From: Afifella aestuarii
GTDB lineage: Bacteria > Pseudomonadota > Alphaproteobacteria > Rhizobiales > Afifellaceae
Length of the DNA stretch: 64,000 bases
NCBI RefSeq assembly: GCF_004023665.1
Contig: NZ_SAUF01000005.1
Span: 248,001 to 312,000 of the forward strand
Reading direction: 5' to 3'
The translations under genes and the position numbers were made by a program. Under the pieces are notes generated by a model, which was not told where the DNA came from, did no database searches, and saw nothing but the letters and a program-made list of their open reading frames with translations. Shown here piece after piece: positions 49,142 through 59,712 of the stretch; the first letter of the stretch is position 1, and each line of letters starts with the position of its first letter.

Positions 49142-49666
49142 ATGAGCGTTGCGGGCCGCACGGCCGTGCTGTGCCTCGCGCTGGCTGGAGGTCTTGCGGG
49201 CTCGCAGGCGCCGGAATTCGCCCAGCAATATCGGCAGCGCCTGGGCGGCGCGGTCGATGAAATGCGGCAGGTCGTGGCGGAGTTCGACGAGGATGTCCGC
49301 CGCAACGGCCTCGACCGTGACGAGGCGGTGGCGCTTTATGCCCAGTCGCCCGAAGCGTTTCTCAAGGATCGCGGGCTCTCGATGAAGCGTCTTCTCGCGC
49401 GCTTCTCGACGCTCAGCCGTCAGCAGGCGGAGCTGGAGCTGGCAGAGCCTTTGATGCGACCGATGATCGTCTTCAGGAATCCGGACCAGAAAATCGTGCA
49501 AGGCGCCTGGCAGATCTACGAGCCGGCCGTTCCGGTGACGGCAGCGGGCGCTGCTTGGGCTTTCGCCGGACTTTCTCTCATCGGCGGTTTCGCCTGGTTC
49601 TCAGGCAAAATGCTGCGCTTCCTCTTTGCGAACAACCGCAGGCGCTCAGAAGTCACCCCAAGCTGA
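49142..49666 (+). CDS. DUF2937 membrane protein
   Basis: 174 residues. First hydrophobic segment 6-22, then the family block SQAPEFAQQYRQRLGGAVDEMRQVV, a charged helical middle with a long coiled-coil-like stretch, and a C-terminal span (AAGAAWAFAGLSLIGGFAWFSGKML). It follows the zinc peptidase by 9 bp, so the two are cotranscribed. DUF2937 has no known function. GGAAGG is just before the ATG. Confidence 0.85.
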   Translation: MSVAGRTAVLCLALAGGLAGSQAPEFAQQYRQRLGGAVDEMRQVVAEFDEDVRRNGLDRDEAVALYAQSPEAFLKDRGLSMKRLLARFSTLSRQQAELELAEPLMRPMIVFRNPDQKIVQGAWQIYEPAVPVTAAGAAWAFAGLSLIGGFAWFSGKMLRFLFANNRRRSEVTPS

Positions 49667-49705
49667 GACCGGCTTCGGAAAAGCTGGTCCGCCGGTGGCG
49701 GCGGC

Positions 49706-50905
49706 TTACGCCGGCGTCTTGTCCGTCTGCGCTTTGAGGTTCTCGCGAATGAGATTCATGAAGCGCTGGAAGAGATAATGGCTGTCCTGAGGGCCAGGCG
49801 AGGCTTCCGGGTGGTATTGCACCGAAAAGACCGGCTTGTCTTTCAGGCGCAGGCCGGCATTGGAGCCGTCGAACAGCGAGACATGCGTCTCTTCCACCTC
49901 GGGCGGCAGGCTGTCGCGATCGATCGCGAAGCCATGGTTCATCGAGACGATTTCCACCTTGCCCGTGGTCTTGTCCTTGACCGGATGATTGGCGCCGTGA
50001 TGGCCCTGATGCATCTTGGCCGTCTTCCCGCCGAGCGCGAGGCCCATCATCTGATGGCCGAGGCAGATGCCGAATGTCGGTGTCCCGCTGTCGATGACGC
50101 TGCGAATCGCAGGAACCGCGTAGGTCCCCGTCGCAGCCGGATCGCCCGGACCGTTGGAGAGGAAAACGCCGTCCGGATTGAGGGACAGAATATCTTCCGC
50201 CGTCGCCGTCGCAGGCAGAACTGTGACCTTGCAGCCCTCTTCGGTCAGGAGGCGCAGGATGTTCCGCTTGATGCCGTAATCTACGACCACGACGTGGCAC
50301 TCGCCGTCCTCGCGATGTCCATAGCCTTGGCCGGGCTTCCAGCTCGTTTCGTTCCAGTCGTAGCGCTGGCCCGAGGTGACGCCCGGCACGAGATCCTGCC
50401 CGTCCATCTTCGGCATTGCGGCCGCTTCCGCTTTCAGCGCCTCGTAATCGAAATTGCCGTTCGGGTCGTGAACGATGACGGCATTCGCCATGCCGTTTTC
50501 GCGGATGCGATTGGTGAGGGCACGGGTGTCGACGTCCGCAATGCCGGGGATGCCGCGAGCCTTCAGCCACGCATCGAGGTTTTTCGCCGCACGCCAGTTG
50601 GACGGAGCCGTGATCGGTGCTCGCAAGACGCAACCGGCCACGCCGGAATTGCGTGCCATGTTCACCGTCTCGACGTCTTCGTCGTTCGTGCCCACATTGC
50701 CGATATGCGGGAAGGTGAATGTGATGATCTGCCCCGCATAGGAGGGATCGGTCAAAATCTCTTGATAACCGGTCATCGCGGTATTGAAGCAAACTTCGCC
50801 GGAAGACTTGCCTGTTGCTCCCAATCCTTCGCCTTCGATGATGGTGCCGTCGGCGAGGACGAGGCAGGCAGTGGGTTTGCTTTCGGGCCAGGAAGTGGCG
50901 GTCAT
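49706..50905 (-). CDS. carA: Carbamoyl phosphate synthase small subunit
   Basis: 399 residues. N-terminal CPSase domain (LVLADGTIIEGEG, CFNTAMTGYQEILTDPSYAGQ) and C-terminal class I glutaminase: catalytic Cys in FGICLGHQMMGLALGG, catalytic His-x-Glu in QYHPEASPGP. It supplies ammonia to CarB. It faces the GatB/YqeY gene divergently, as in many alphaproteobacteria. Confidence 0.97.
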   Translation of the reverse strand: MTATSWPESKPTACLVLADGTIIEGEGLGATGKSSGEVCFNTAMTGYQEILTDPSYAGQIITFTFPHIGNVGTNDEDVETVNMARNSGVAGCVLRAPITAPSNWRAAKNLDAWLKARGIPGIADVDTRALTNRIRENGMANAVIVHDPNGNFDYEALKAEAAAMPKMDGQDLVPGVTSGQRYDWNETSWKPGQGYGHREDGECHVVVVDYGIKRNILRLLTEEGCKVTVLPATATAEDILSLNPDGVFLSNGPGDPAATGTYAVPAIRSVIDSGTPTFGICLGHQMMGLALGGKTAKMHQGHHGANHPVKDKTTGKVEIVSMNHGFAIDRDSLPPEVEETHVSLFDGSNAGLRLKDKPVFSVQYHPEASPGPQDSHYLFQRFMNLIRENLKAQTDKTPA

Positions 50906-51142
50906 GAGCGGATCCGACGGTCAGCATGAACAGGTGGAGCTTGCGCTCTCTTGCGTCCCCGCTGCGAGTGTCTATATCGACGGCCTCTATGGCGCGCTGG
51001 GGCAGCGCGCGATACGTAGTGGGCGGATCATGTCGCGTCAACGCGAGGATGGTTGAGACCCACATGAGACCCACAGCCGACCACCGAGACTTCACTTCTC
51101 ATTTTATCTGAGGCGTCTGACGACGCATCGAAGGGGTGACCC

Positions 51143-51607
51143 ATGGTTGATCGAATCCGCGATCAGATCAGCGAAGGCCTGAAAGAGGCCATGAAGAAAC
51201 AGGACCGCGTGCGCATGACGACGCTGCGGTTGATCAACGCCGCCATCAAGGACCGCGACATCGAGGCGAGGACGAAAGGCAAGGACGGCGTCTCCAACGA
51301 CGAGATTATGTCGATCTTGACCAAAATGATCCGCCAGCGCGAGGAATCCTCCAAGATCTACGAGGAGAACGCCCGCCTCGACCTCGCCGAGCAGGAACGC
51401 AAGGAAATCGAGGTCATCCGTTCGTTTCTGCCGCGGCAGATGGATGACGACGAGCTCAAAAGCGCCTGCCGCGATGTAGTCGGAGATGTGGGCGCTCAGG
51501 GCCTTCGCGACATGGGCAAATGCATGGGCACGCTCAAGGAACGCTATTCCGGGCGCATGGATTTTGCCCGGGCGAGCTCCGTCGTGAAGGACATTCTGAG
51601 CTCCTAA
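51143..51607 (+). CDS. yqeY: GatB/YqeY-domain protein
   Basis: 154 residues, the full YqeY length: a helical N-terminal region (RDQISEGLKEAMKKQDRVRMTTLRLI) and the C-terminal YqeY module (EVIRSFLPRQMDDDEL, ARASSVVKDIL). Related to the tail domain of amidotransferase subunit GatB, which contacts tRNA; the stand-alone protein has no proven role. GGGGTGACCC precedes ATG. Ends 15 bp before a perfect hairpin without U run. Confidence 0.93.
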   Translation: MVDRIRDQISEGLKEAMKKQDRVRMTTLRLINAAIKDRDIEARTKGKDGVSNDEIMSILTKMIRQREESSKIYEENARLDLAEQERKEIEVIRSFLPRQMDDDELKSACRDVVGDVGAQGLRDMGKCMGTLKERYSGRMDFARASSVVKDILSS

Positions 51608-51621
51608 GAGCGCTCTTCAGG

Positions 51622-51653
51622 GCCTTCACGCGCCGATCTTGGCGCGTGAAGGC
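51622..51653. repeat. Perfect inverted repeat (13-bp stem)
   Basis: GCCTTCACGCGCC, loop GATCTT, GGCGCGTGAAGGC: no mismatch, no following T run. Located 15 bp after the YqeY stop, before the DUF4396 gene on the same strand. It could stabilise the mRNA 3' end or weaken readthrough. Confidence 0.7.
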
Positions 51654-51766
51654 GTAGCTCTCGACGTGGCCTGACGCGCCAGGGATGTGGGGTTTCCTGG
51701 CGGAACTCGTCTGCCGATCGGTTGTTGGAAAAGCCGATACTCCAGCAACACGATTGGGATGTGACA

Positions 51767-52501
51767 ATGGTTCCAGCCTGGCTCCATATTCTTGCGATTG
51801 CGTCTTTGCTTCTCGGTTTCGTCTGCGCTCTCGTCATTGCCGTCGATGAGCGCCGCCATCCGCAGCATATGTGGATCATGAACATCGTCTGGCCGGCGCT
51901 CGCGCTCTTTGCCTCACTCATCGCGCTCTGGGCCTATTTCACCTACGGGCGGCTCGCGACGCATGAGAAGATGCATGCGGCGATGCAGGCGAACGAGACG
52001 CCGCCGAGCCAGCGCCTGACGCCATTTCCCGTGATGGTCGGCAAGGGCACCAGCCATTGTGGATCCGGTTGCACACTTGGCGACATCTGCGCGGAGTGGA
52101 TCGCCTTTCTGTTTCCGACCGTCGCCGTCTGGTTCGGCTGGCAGACGATCTTTTCGGAGAAGATCTTCGCGGTCTGGATCCTCGATTATATCCTAGCCTT
52201 CGGCTTCGGTGTGGCCTTCCAGTATTTCACCATCAAGCCGATGCGGAACCTCTCTCCGGTGCAGGGTCTCATCCAGGCGGTGAAGGCAGACGCTTTGTCT
52301 CTCACGGCCTGGCAGGTCGGCATGTACGGCTTCATGGCCATCGCCCATTTCTACATCTTCGCGCATGTTCTCGGCGCGAAGCTCGAAGTGACGAGCGTCG
52401 AGTTCTGGTTCATGATGCAGATCGCGATGATCTTCGGCTTCATGACGGCTTATCCGGTGAATTGGTGGCTGATCCGTGCCGGCATCAAAGAGAAGATGTA
52501 G
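51767..52501 (+). CDS. DUF4396 integral membrane protein
   Basis: 244 residues with about seven membrane spans (first 5-25, MVPAWLHILAIASLLLGF). Family block GKGTSHCGSGCTLGDICAEW near residue 90 with a Cys/His cluster (H, C, C, C), which could bind a metal at the membrane surface; GDICAEW is conserved in DUF4396. ATG 51767 with GGGAT upstream; a TTG start 45 nt earlier is possible. Function unknown. Stands between YqeY and dnaG. Confidence 0.85.
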   Translation: MVPAWLHILAIASLLLGFVCALVIAVDERRHPQHMWIMNIVWPALALFASLIALWAYFTYGRLATHEKMHAAMQANETPPSQRLTPFPVMVGKGTSHCGSGCTLGDICAEWIAFLFPTVAVWFGWQTIFSEKIFAVWILDYILAFGFGVAFQYFTIKPMRNLSPVQGLIQAVKADALSLTAWQVGMYGFMAIAHFYIFAHVLGAKLEVTSVEFWFMMQIAMIFGFMTAYPVNWWLIRAGIKEKM

Positions 52502-52605
52502 GCCTGAAGCCCGCGGTGCCGGCGCAAGCTGTGAGTAGCGGGGAGGGCGCGGCGCTCATGCCATTTGTTCTGCCGCGTTTCCCGCCGCTGTGCTAAGAGG
52601 GCAGG

Positions 52606-54564
52606 ATGCGTTTCCCGCCATCTTTTCTCGACGCGATCCGAAGCCGGATCCCGATCTCCGACGTCGTCGGCCGGCGCGTGTCGTGGGACAAGCGCAAATC
52701 GCTGCCATCTCGCGGCGATTACTGGGCTTGCTGTCCGTTCCACGGCGAGAAGACGCCGTCTTTCCACGCCGACAATCGCCGGGGCCGCTATCATTGCTTT
52801 GGCTGCGGTGTGTCTGGCGACCATTTCACCTTTCTGGTCGAGCTCGAAGGGATGACGTTTCCCGAGGCGGTCGAGCAACTTGCCGCCGATGCCGGACTGA
52901 AGCTGCCCGATCCCGACCCGCGCGAGGAGGCGCGCCAGGCCCGCCGTATGGGCCTCGTCGAGGTGATGGAGAAGGCGGCTGCCTTTTTCGAGGCGAACCT
53001 CGCCGGAAAGGATGGGGCCCGGGCGCGCGCTTATCTGCGCGATCGCGGCCTCGGACAGGACATCCAAAACCGCTTCCGCCTCGGCTTTGCGCCGTCCTCG
53101 CGCAATGCACTGAAAAACCATCTCGCCGAGGCGGGCGTGAAGCCTGAGGAGATGGCGGAGGCCGGCCTCGTCATCGCTGGCGACGACATTCCGGTGAGCT
53201 ACGATCGCTTCCGGGATCGCATCATCTTTCCGATCCTCGATTTCCGGGGGCGGGTCATTGCGTTCGGCGGGCGGGCGCTGTCGCCGGACGCTCAGGCCAA
53301 ATACCTGAATTCGCCGGAAACCCCGCTCTTCTCGAAGAGCCGCGTTCTCTTCAACGGCAAGATGGCGCGGGCCGCGAGCGCCAAGGGGCAGAAGGTGATT
53401 GCCGTCGAAGGCTATATCGACGTGATGGCACTGGTGGCGGCAGGCTTTGAAGCCGCTGTTGCCCCGCTCGGCACCGCTTTGACGGAAGAACAGCTGCAGC
53501 TTCTCTGGCAGATGGCCGAGGAGCCCATCCTGTGCTTCGATGGCGACCAGGCCGGTATCAAGGCGGCCGCGCGGGCGATCGATCTTGCCTTGCCGCATCT
53601 GAAGCCTGGACGCAGCCTGTTGTTTGCGCTCCTGCCGGAAGGGCAGGACCCGGACGACCTCATTCGGGCTTCGGGATCGGATGCTTTCGCTTCTCTTCTC
53701 GATCAGGCGAACCCGCTTGCGGACATGCTCTGGCGCCGGGAGATGGAGCGCGGGCCGCTCGATACGCCGGAGCGTCTCGCCGGCGCCGAGAAAGCGCTCA
53801 AAGACGCGGTGGCGCAGATCGGCGATGCCGATGTCCGCCGCAACTACGAGCAGCTTTATCGCGACCGTCTGTTTGAGCGCCGTCGCAGCCGCGGGGGAGG
53901 CGCGAAGCAGGGCCGCACGCCCCGCCAGAATTTTGGTGGAGGACGACGCCAAGGCGCCGGCCGGGGCGGTCGCTTCATGCCGCCCGAGGCGCTGGGCGAA
54001 GCCTCGACCAGCCTTCTGTCGACGGCGCTTGTGCGTGGCGGTGGGCGGACCGGGGCGGCGATCGGCCTTTCCGACGCCATCCTGGTCGGCACCTTTCTGG
54101 CTCATCCTCAGCTCGCCGAAGAGAGGCTCGAGATGCTCGGCCGCATTCCTTTCACGGATGCGGCACTTTCTGAGCTTGCCGGCACAATAGCTTTGGCTTT
54201 GTCCGAAGAGCCCGAACTGAGCGCGGGCGCACTCCTTGACCGACTGAAGACAAAAGGACATTCGGCGCTGGTGGAGACAATCGGCCGCAAGCTGGCCACT
54301 TCAGGCCTTGCCGACCTGGGGCCGGGCGGAGATTCTCTCAAGGCCGCAGCCATTTGGGACGATGCGGCCCTCTTGCGTCTGCGCACCACAACTCTATCTA
54401 ACGAGCGCCGGGAGGCAGCACGTGATCTTGCTAACGAGACGATTGAGGCCAGTTTAACCCGGTTGAAGGATATACAAGAGGAAGATCTGAGGCTCCGCCA
54501 TCGTGCCTTTGAAGACGAGCAGACGGAAACCATTCTCCTTCATCCCTTCAAGGCTCGCCGTTGA
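52606..54564 (+). CDS. dnaG: DNA primase
   Basis: 652 residues. Zinc-binding domain CCPFHGEKTPSF then YHCFGCGVSGD (Cys43, His46, Cys64, Cys67). RNA polymerase domain from about 110 with the TOPRIM subdomain: VIAVEGYIDVMAL (catalytic Glu) and ILCFDGDQAGIKAA (DxD). A disordered Arg/Gly linker (RRSRGGGAKQGRTPRQNFGGG, around 425-445) precedes the C-terminal helicase-binding domain. GAGGGCAGG precedes ATG. Directly upstream of rpoD in the usual order. Confidence 0.97.
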   Translation: MRFPPSFLDAIRSRIPISDVVGRRVSWDKRKSLPSRGDYWACCPFHGEKTPSFHADNRRGRYHCFGCGVSGDHFTFLVELEGMTFPEAVEQLAADAGLKLPDPDPREEARQARRMGLVEVMEKAAAFFEANLAGKDGARARAYLRDRGLGQDIQNRFRLGFAPSSRNALKNHLAEAGVKPEEMAEAGLVIAGDDIPVSYDRFRDRIIFPILDFRGRVIAFGGRALSPDAQAKYLNSPETPLFSKSRVLFNGKMARAASAKGQKVIAVEGYIDVMALVAAGFEAAVAPLGTALTEEQLQLLWQMAEEPILCFDGDQAGIKAAARAIDLALPHLKPGRSLLFALLPEGQDPDDLIRASGSDAFASLLDQANPLADMLWRREMERGPLDTPERLAGAEKALKDAVAQIGDADVRRNYEQLYRDRLFERRRSRGGGAKQGRTPRQNFGGGRRQGAGRGGRFMPPEALGEASTSLLSTALVRGGGRTGAAIGLSDAILVGTFLAHPQLAEERLEMLGRIPFTDAALSELAGTIALALSEEPELSAGALLDRLKTKGHSALVETIGRKLATSGLADLGPGGDSLKAAAIWDDAALLRLRTTTLSNERREAARDLANETIEASLTRLKDIQEEDLRLRHRAFEDEQTETILLHPFKARR

Positions 54565-54729
54565 GGCGGGCCAAGTTTGTTCGAGCGGTCGAGCGTTCGA
54601 GAAAAACAAATTGCCGATAAAGCGGGCCATGGTTAAGTGGCGCTTTACGGTGCAGCCCTTAGTTTGGAACGCAACCTCGACAGCGATAGCACGGGCGATT
54701 GACCATCGCACCGCTGAGACGACGGATCA

Positions 54730-56721
<1,992 letters not shown>

Positions 56722-56764
56722 GCTGCTGCATCTGGCTCAACTCGGACGGATACATTAGTTTATA

Positions 56765-56790
56765 AGGGCCCCTTTTCAGGGGCCTTTTTT
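56765..56790 (+). terminator. Intrinsic terminator of rpoD
   Basis: AGGGGCC-type stem GGCCCC / GGGGCC with loop TTTTCA and six T. Its T run ends 11 nt before the next ATG. Confidence 0.92.
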
Positions 56791-56801
56791 CTGAGGTGCT
56801 G

Positions 56802-58544
56802 ATGGCGCGGGATAATCACGATTCTTGGGAGGCCGGGGTTGCTGCGGCCAGCCGGGAGGATTTTGCCGAAGCGCGGTCACGGATTTTGGGGGAGAAACGA
56901 CGAAGAAGGGGTCACCTTGATCTCAGCGATCTAGGGTTTCTATACGCACTTCCAGACGAAATTCGTGAGCTGAAGGGGCTTTCAGTTCTATCTCTGGATG
57001 GCACGCGGGTAAGTGATATTGCTCAAATCTCGGTTCTTGACAGTTTGCGGGAGATTTGGCTTTCGGAAACTGACGTGAGGGATATATCACCTCTTTCCAG
57101 TCTTGAAGAGTTGCAGGTTCTCGCGCTTGCTGGGACACATGTCAGCGATCTTCAACCGCTTTCCTGTATGAAGCGCCTAAGGCTACTATCGTTTGTTCGT
57201 ACGCAGGTTAGTAGCCTTGAGCCGCTTTCGGGTATGAAGAGCCTACAGACCCTTGTCTTCAACAGTACGATGGTCACCAACCTTGAGCCGCTCTCGGGCC
57301 TTACGAACTTGCGAGCCCTCGGCTTCGATGACACGCTGGTACGTGACCTTACCCCGCTCGCTTCGCTCATAGGCCTGCAAGATGCTGCGGTCGCGGACCA
57401 GGACGTTTTCGGGCTCCGCTTTGCTGGCGCCAGCATCACCGGAATCCCGCCTTTCGACCATTTGGTGACACTGAGTCAGCCCGCGCGCACTGTGGAAACC
57501 ATCAACGAGCTGCGTCGCCAGCAGGGACTGCCGCCACACATCCCCGAGGGATACGAGCCGCCGGCGAAGTTACAAGACTTTCTGAAAGCCGGAAGCGAGG
57601 AGAGAGAACCGTTGGAAGTCGACCTGACGGATGACTATCTGCGTCCTCTGAGCTTGCCGCTTCCTCCGAATTTGCCTTCCGCCGGCCCTGGTCCGCAATA
57701 TGGAGTGCGCTACGGCAAGCTGTCTGGAGTTCCAAGCGCCCCAGCAACGGAAGAGGTGGACCGGCAGAAAGCCTTGCATGCCCGTCTTAAGCGAGATGCG
57801 GCTCGTTTGGCACAAGCGCTAAGGCGTGCGGGGAACGTCTATCCAGACTTGGCTTTCAGCGCGAAGGAGTACGCCGAGCTCATTGAGGTTGAAGTCGCGG
57901 ATGCCGATGTCACTGGCCTTTGGTCTGTTGGCAATGCGCTTTCCAGCTTCGCTCAGTCCTATCGCCAGCAGAACATTGCTCGGACACTCGCGGAGCCGCT
58001 TGAACCAGAACTTGACGCTTTGCTGCAGAACGTCGTCCGGCAACACGGAGCGTTCGTCATGGGCTTCGACGAGGCGCGGGATCTCATCCATCGCGCTGAT
58101 GAGTTCGCCCTCGACGCGGTTCGGTTACATGAGATTTCCGAATCAGGAACTGCAATCCTTGAAGAGCTGACGGAAAACCGCGACTTCGTTGAAGAAGAGA
58201 CACGGGCACTGCACCGACCGGTCCGGGACAGTATTGTAGATCTCGGTTGGGCGGGCTCCCGAGTCGGTTACTCTGCTTATCTGATCGTACGTAACGGCGT
58301 TCGGGCGATGATCAGGCTCAGTGTCGGTAGCGAACCGAATGCGGGAGCAGTTCTCGGGCTCCTTGCGGGAGGGTCAGCACTTACGGGCGACCCGAATGCA
58401 GAGTTCATCCGGGCTGCGATCCCTGTCCTACAACAATATGGATCGCAGCTTCTTGTCTTCTTCAATCACTCACCCGAGATGAGGGCGTATGTAGAGTGGG
58501 CGCTAGAAGTCCTAGAGGCCGATGATCGCCAGACGAAGCTCTGA
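56802..58544 (+). CDS. Leucine-rich-repeat protein, unknown function, atypical composition
   Basis: 580 residues from ATG 56802 (GAGG 5 nt upstream). Residues about 58-200 hold seven 22-residue LRRs of the form L..L..L.L..T.V.DL.PLS (e.g. LSVLSLDGTRVSDIAQI, LQTLVFNSTMVTNLEPL). A Pro-rich linker follows (about 230-300), then a helical C-terminal region of 270 residues with two hydrophobic stretches (VGYSAYLIVRNGVRAMI and AVLGLLAGGSALT). No signal peptide. Codon use is less GC-biased than neighbours (CTA, AGA, ATA-type codons, TTG, GTA). Probably acquired. No family function known; LRRs suggest protein recognition. Confidence 0.85.
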   Translation: MARDNHDSWEAGVAAASREDFAEARSRILGEKRRRRGHLDLSDLGFLYALPDEIRELKGLSVLSLDGTRVSDIAQISVLDSLREIWLSETDVRDISPLSSLEELQVLALAGTHVSDLQPLSCMKRLRLLSFVRTQVSSLEPLSGMKSLQTLVFNSTMVTNLEPLSGLTNLRALGFDDTLVRDLTPLASLIGLQDAAVADQDVFGLRFAGASITGIPPFDHLVTLSQPARTVETINELRRQQGLPPHIPEGYEPPAKLQDFLKAGSEEREPLEVDLTDDYLRPLSLPLPPNLPSAGPGPQYGVRYGKLSGVPSAPATEEVDRQKALHARLKRDAARLAQALRRAGNVYPDLAFSAKEYAELIEVEVADADVTGLWSVGNALSSFAQSYRQQNIARTLAEPLEPELDALLQNVVRQHGAFVMGFDEARDLIHRADEFALDAVRLHEISESGTAILEELTENRDFVEEETRALHRPVRDSIVDLGWAGSRVGYSAYLIVRNGVRAMIRLSVGSEPNAGAVLGLLAGGSALTGDPNAEFIRAAIPVLQQYGSQLLVFFNHSPEMRAYVEWALEVLEADDRQTKL

Positions 58545-58555
58545 CGCTTAGCCCT

Positions 58556-59275
58556 CTACTCCTCGATCCCCCAGACCATGTTGACCTGGACCTCGACGGA
58601 GACTTCGCCGCCTTCCAGCGGCACCGCTGCCTCGTCCATTTGCGCGCGCGCCATCGCCATCATCTTCGGCTGCGGGCGGCCATAGCTCTGTTCGGAGATC
58701 GACTGGATCGGCCCGAGGGTGATTCCGGCCGCCTCGGCGAGCTGTTCGGCGCGGGCACGCGCGTCCTCGACCGCCTTTTTGCGGGCCTCTTCTTCGAGCG
58801 GCTTCGGGTCGTCGATGGTGAACGACAGATTCTGGATGCGGTTGGAGCCGAGCTCCACGACCTTGTCGAGCGTCGATCCGGCACTTTCAAGATCGCGGAT
58901 GCGGACCGTGAGGAGGTTGTCGACCCGGTAACCGACGATCTTGCGCTCCGAAGCCTGACCTGGGCGCGGCTGCTCGTAGACCGGCTGGATGGAGAAGCCG
59001 GAGGTCTGCAGGTCGCGGTCGGCGATGCCCTGGTCCTTTAGCGCCTGCGTGACCTTCGTTATCGCCTCTGAATTGGCGCGAAGCGCCTCCTGCGCGCTCT
59101 TCGCCTGTTCCGACACGCCGAGCGCGACGACCGCCATGTCCGGCGTGCCGAATGCCTCGCCGTTGCCGGAGACGTTGATTTGCGGGCGGTCCGGCCCATC
59201 CTGTGCGAGCGCCGGTGCTGCGAATGCGGCGAGCGAGAGGGCGAGGGCCGGGGCGATAAGGCGTCTGGTCGGCAT
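58556..59275 (-). CDS. SIMPL-domain (DUF541) exported protein
   Basis: 239 residues. Signal peptide to about residue 24 (AAPALAQDG). SIMPL pattern: PQINVSGNGEAFGTPDMAVVALGV, ALKDQGIADRDLQTSGFSIQPVY, and VRIRDLESAGSTLDKVVELGSNRI, then EARKKAVEDARARAEQLAEAAG. Periplasmic; family members include E. coli YggE, linked to oxidative stress. Convergent with the LRR gene, 11 bp apart. Confidence 0.92.
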   Translation of the reverse strand: MPTRRLIAPALALSLAAFAAPALAQDGPDRPQINVSGNGEAFGTPDMAVVALGVSEQAKSAQEALRANSEAITKVTQALKDQGIADRDLQTSGFSIQPVYEQPRPGQASERKIVGYRVDNLLTVRIRDLESAGSTLDKVVELGSNRIQNLSFTIDDPKPLEEEARKKAVEDARARAEQLAEAAGITLGPIQSISEQSYGRPQPKMMAMARAQMDEAAVPLEGGEVSVEVQVNMVWGIEE

Positions 59276-59400
59276 GTCGGTTCTCCGGGGTGCGTGAATC
59301 GGTGGCCCGTGCGAATGCCTGCCGAATGCGGCTCTTTTTGGGGCTGTTGTGTCGCGCCGGCTTGCCCGGTGCCGGGCAATCGCGTACCTGACGCCTGTCT

Positions 59401-59477
59401 GGGTCCGTAGCTCAATTGGTTAGAGCCGGCGGCTCATAACCGCTTGGTTGCAGGTTCGAGTCCTGCCGGACCCACCA
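59401..59477 (+). tRNA. tRNA with anticodon CAU (Ile2 or elongator Met)
   Basis: 77 nt including an encoded CCA. Acceptor GGGTCCG pairs with CGGACCC; D arm TAGCTCAATTGGTTAGAGC; anticodon stem GGCGG/CCGCT with loop CTCATAA; T arm GCAGG/CCTGC with TTCGAGT. The anticodon is CAU. The sequence is closer by eye to tRNA-Ile2 (TTGGTTGCAGGTTCGAGTC) than to initiator tRNA, which lacks the C1-A72 mismatch here; Ile2 needs TilS to make lysidine. Distinguishing Ile2 from Met needs the covariance model. Confidence 0.9.
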
Positions 59478-59712
59478 CACCCTTTTCCCCACATCATGTC
59501 GGACGAATTCTGAAGCGCGCCTGCCACCCAGGTCGCGCGGGGAGCGACGTTCGCCTCGTCTTGGCCTTTCGTGCACCGGGTGAGGCGTTTACGGCATTGC
59601 GTGGCGCTCGCTCATCCGTATTGTGCGCGGCCTCAGATGGATTTTTCGATCACCAAAGAGCGCTTTGCCGAAAAATCGTTCGTGTTGGTGAGGCGAAAAC
59701 GGGAGGAAGAAA

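Noticed and set aside
52450-54261. A 603-codon minus-strand frame across dnaG
   Set aside because: Antisense to dnaG, which has zinc and TOPRIM motifs; shadow frame.
56722-59477. Genomic island bounded by the tRNA at 59401
   Set aside because: The LRR gene looks acquired, but I find no integrase and no second copy of the tRNA 3' end near rpoD, so a tRNA-site island is not supported.
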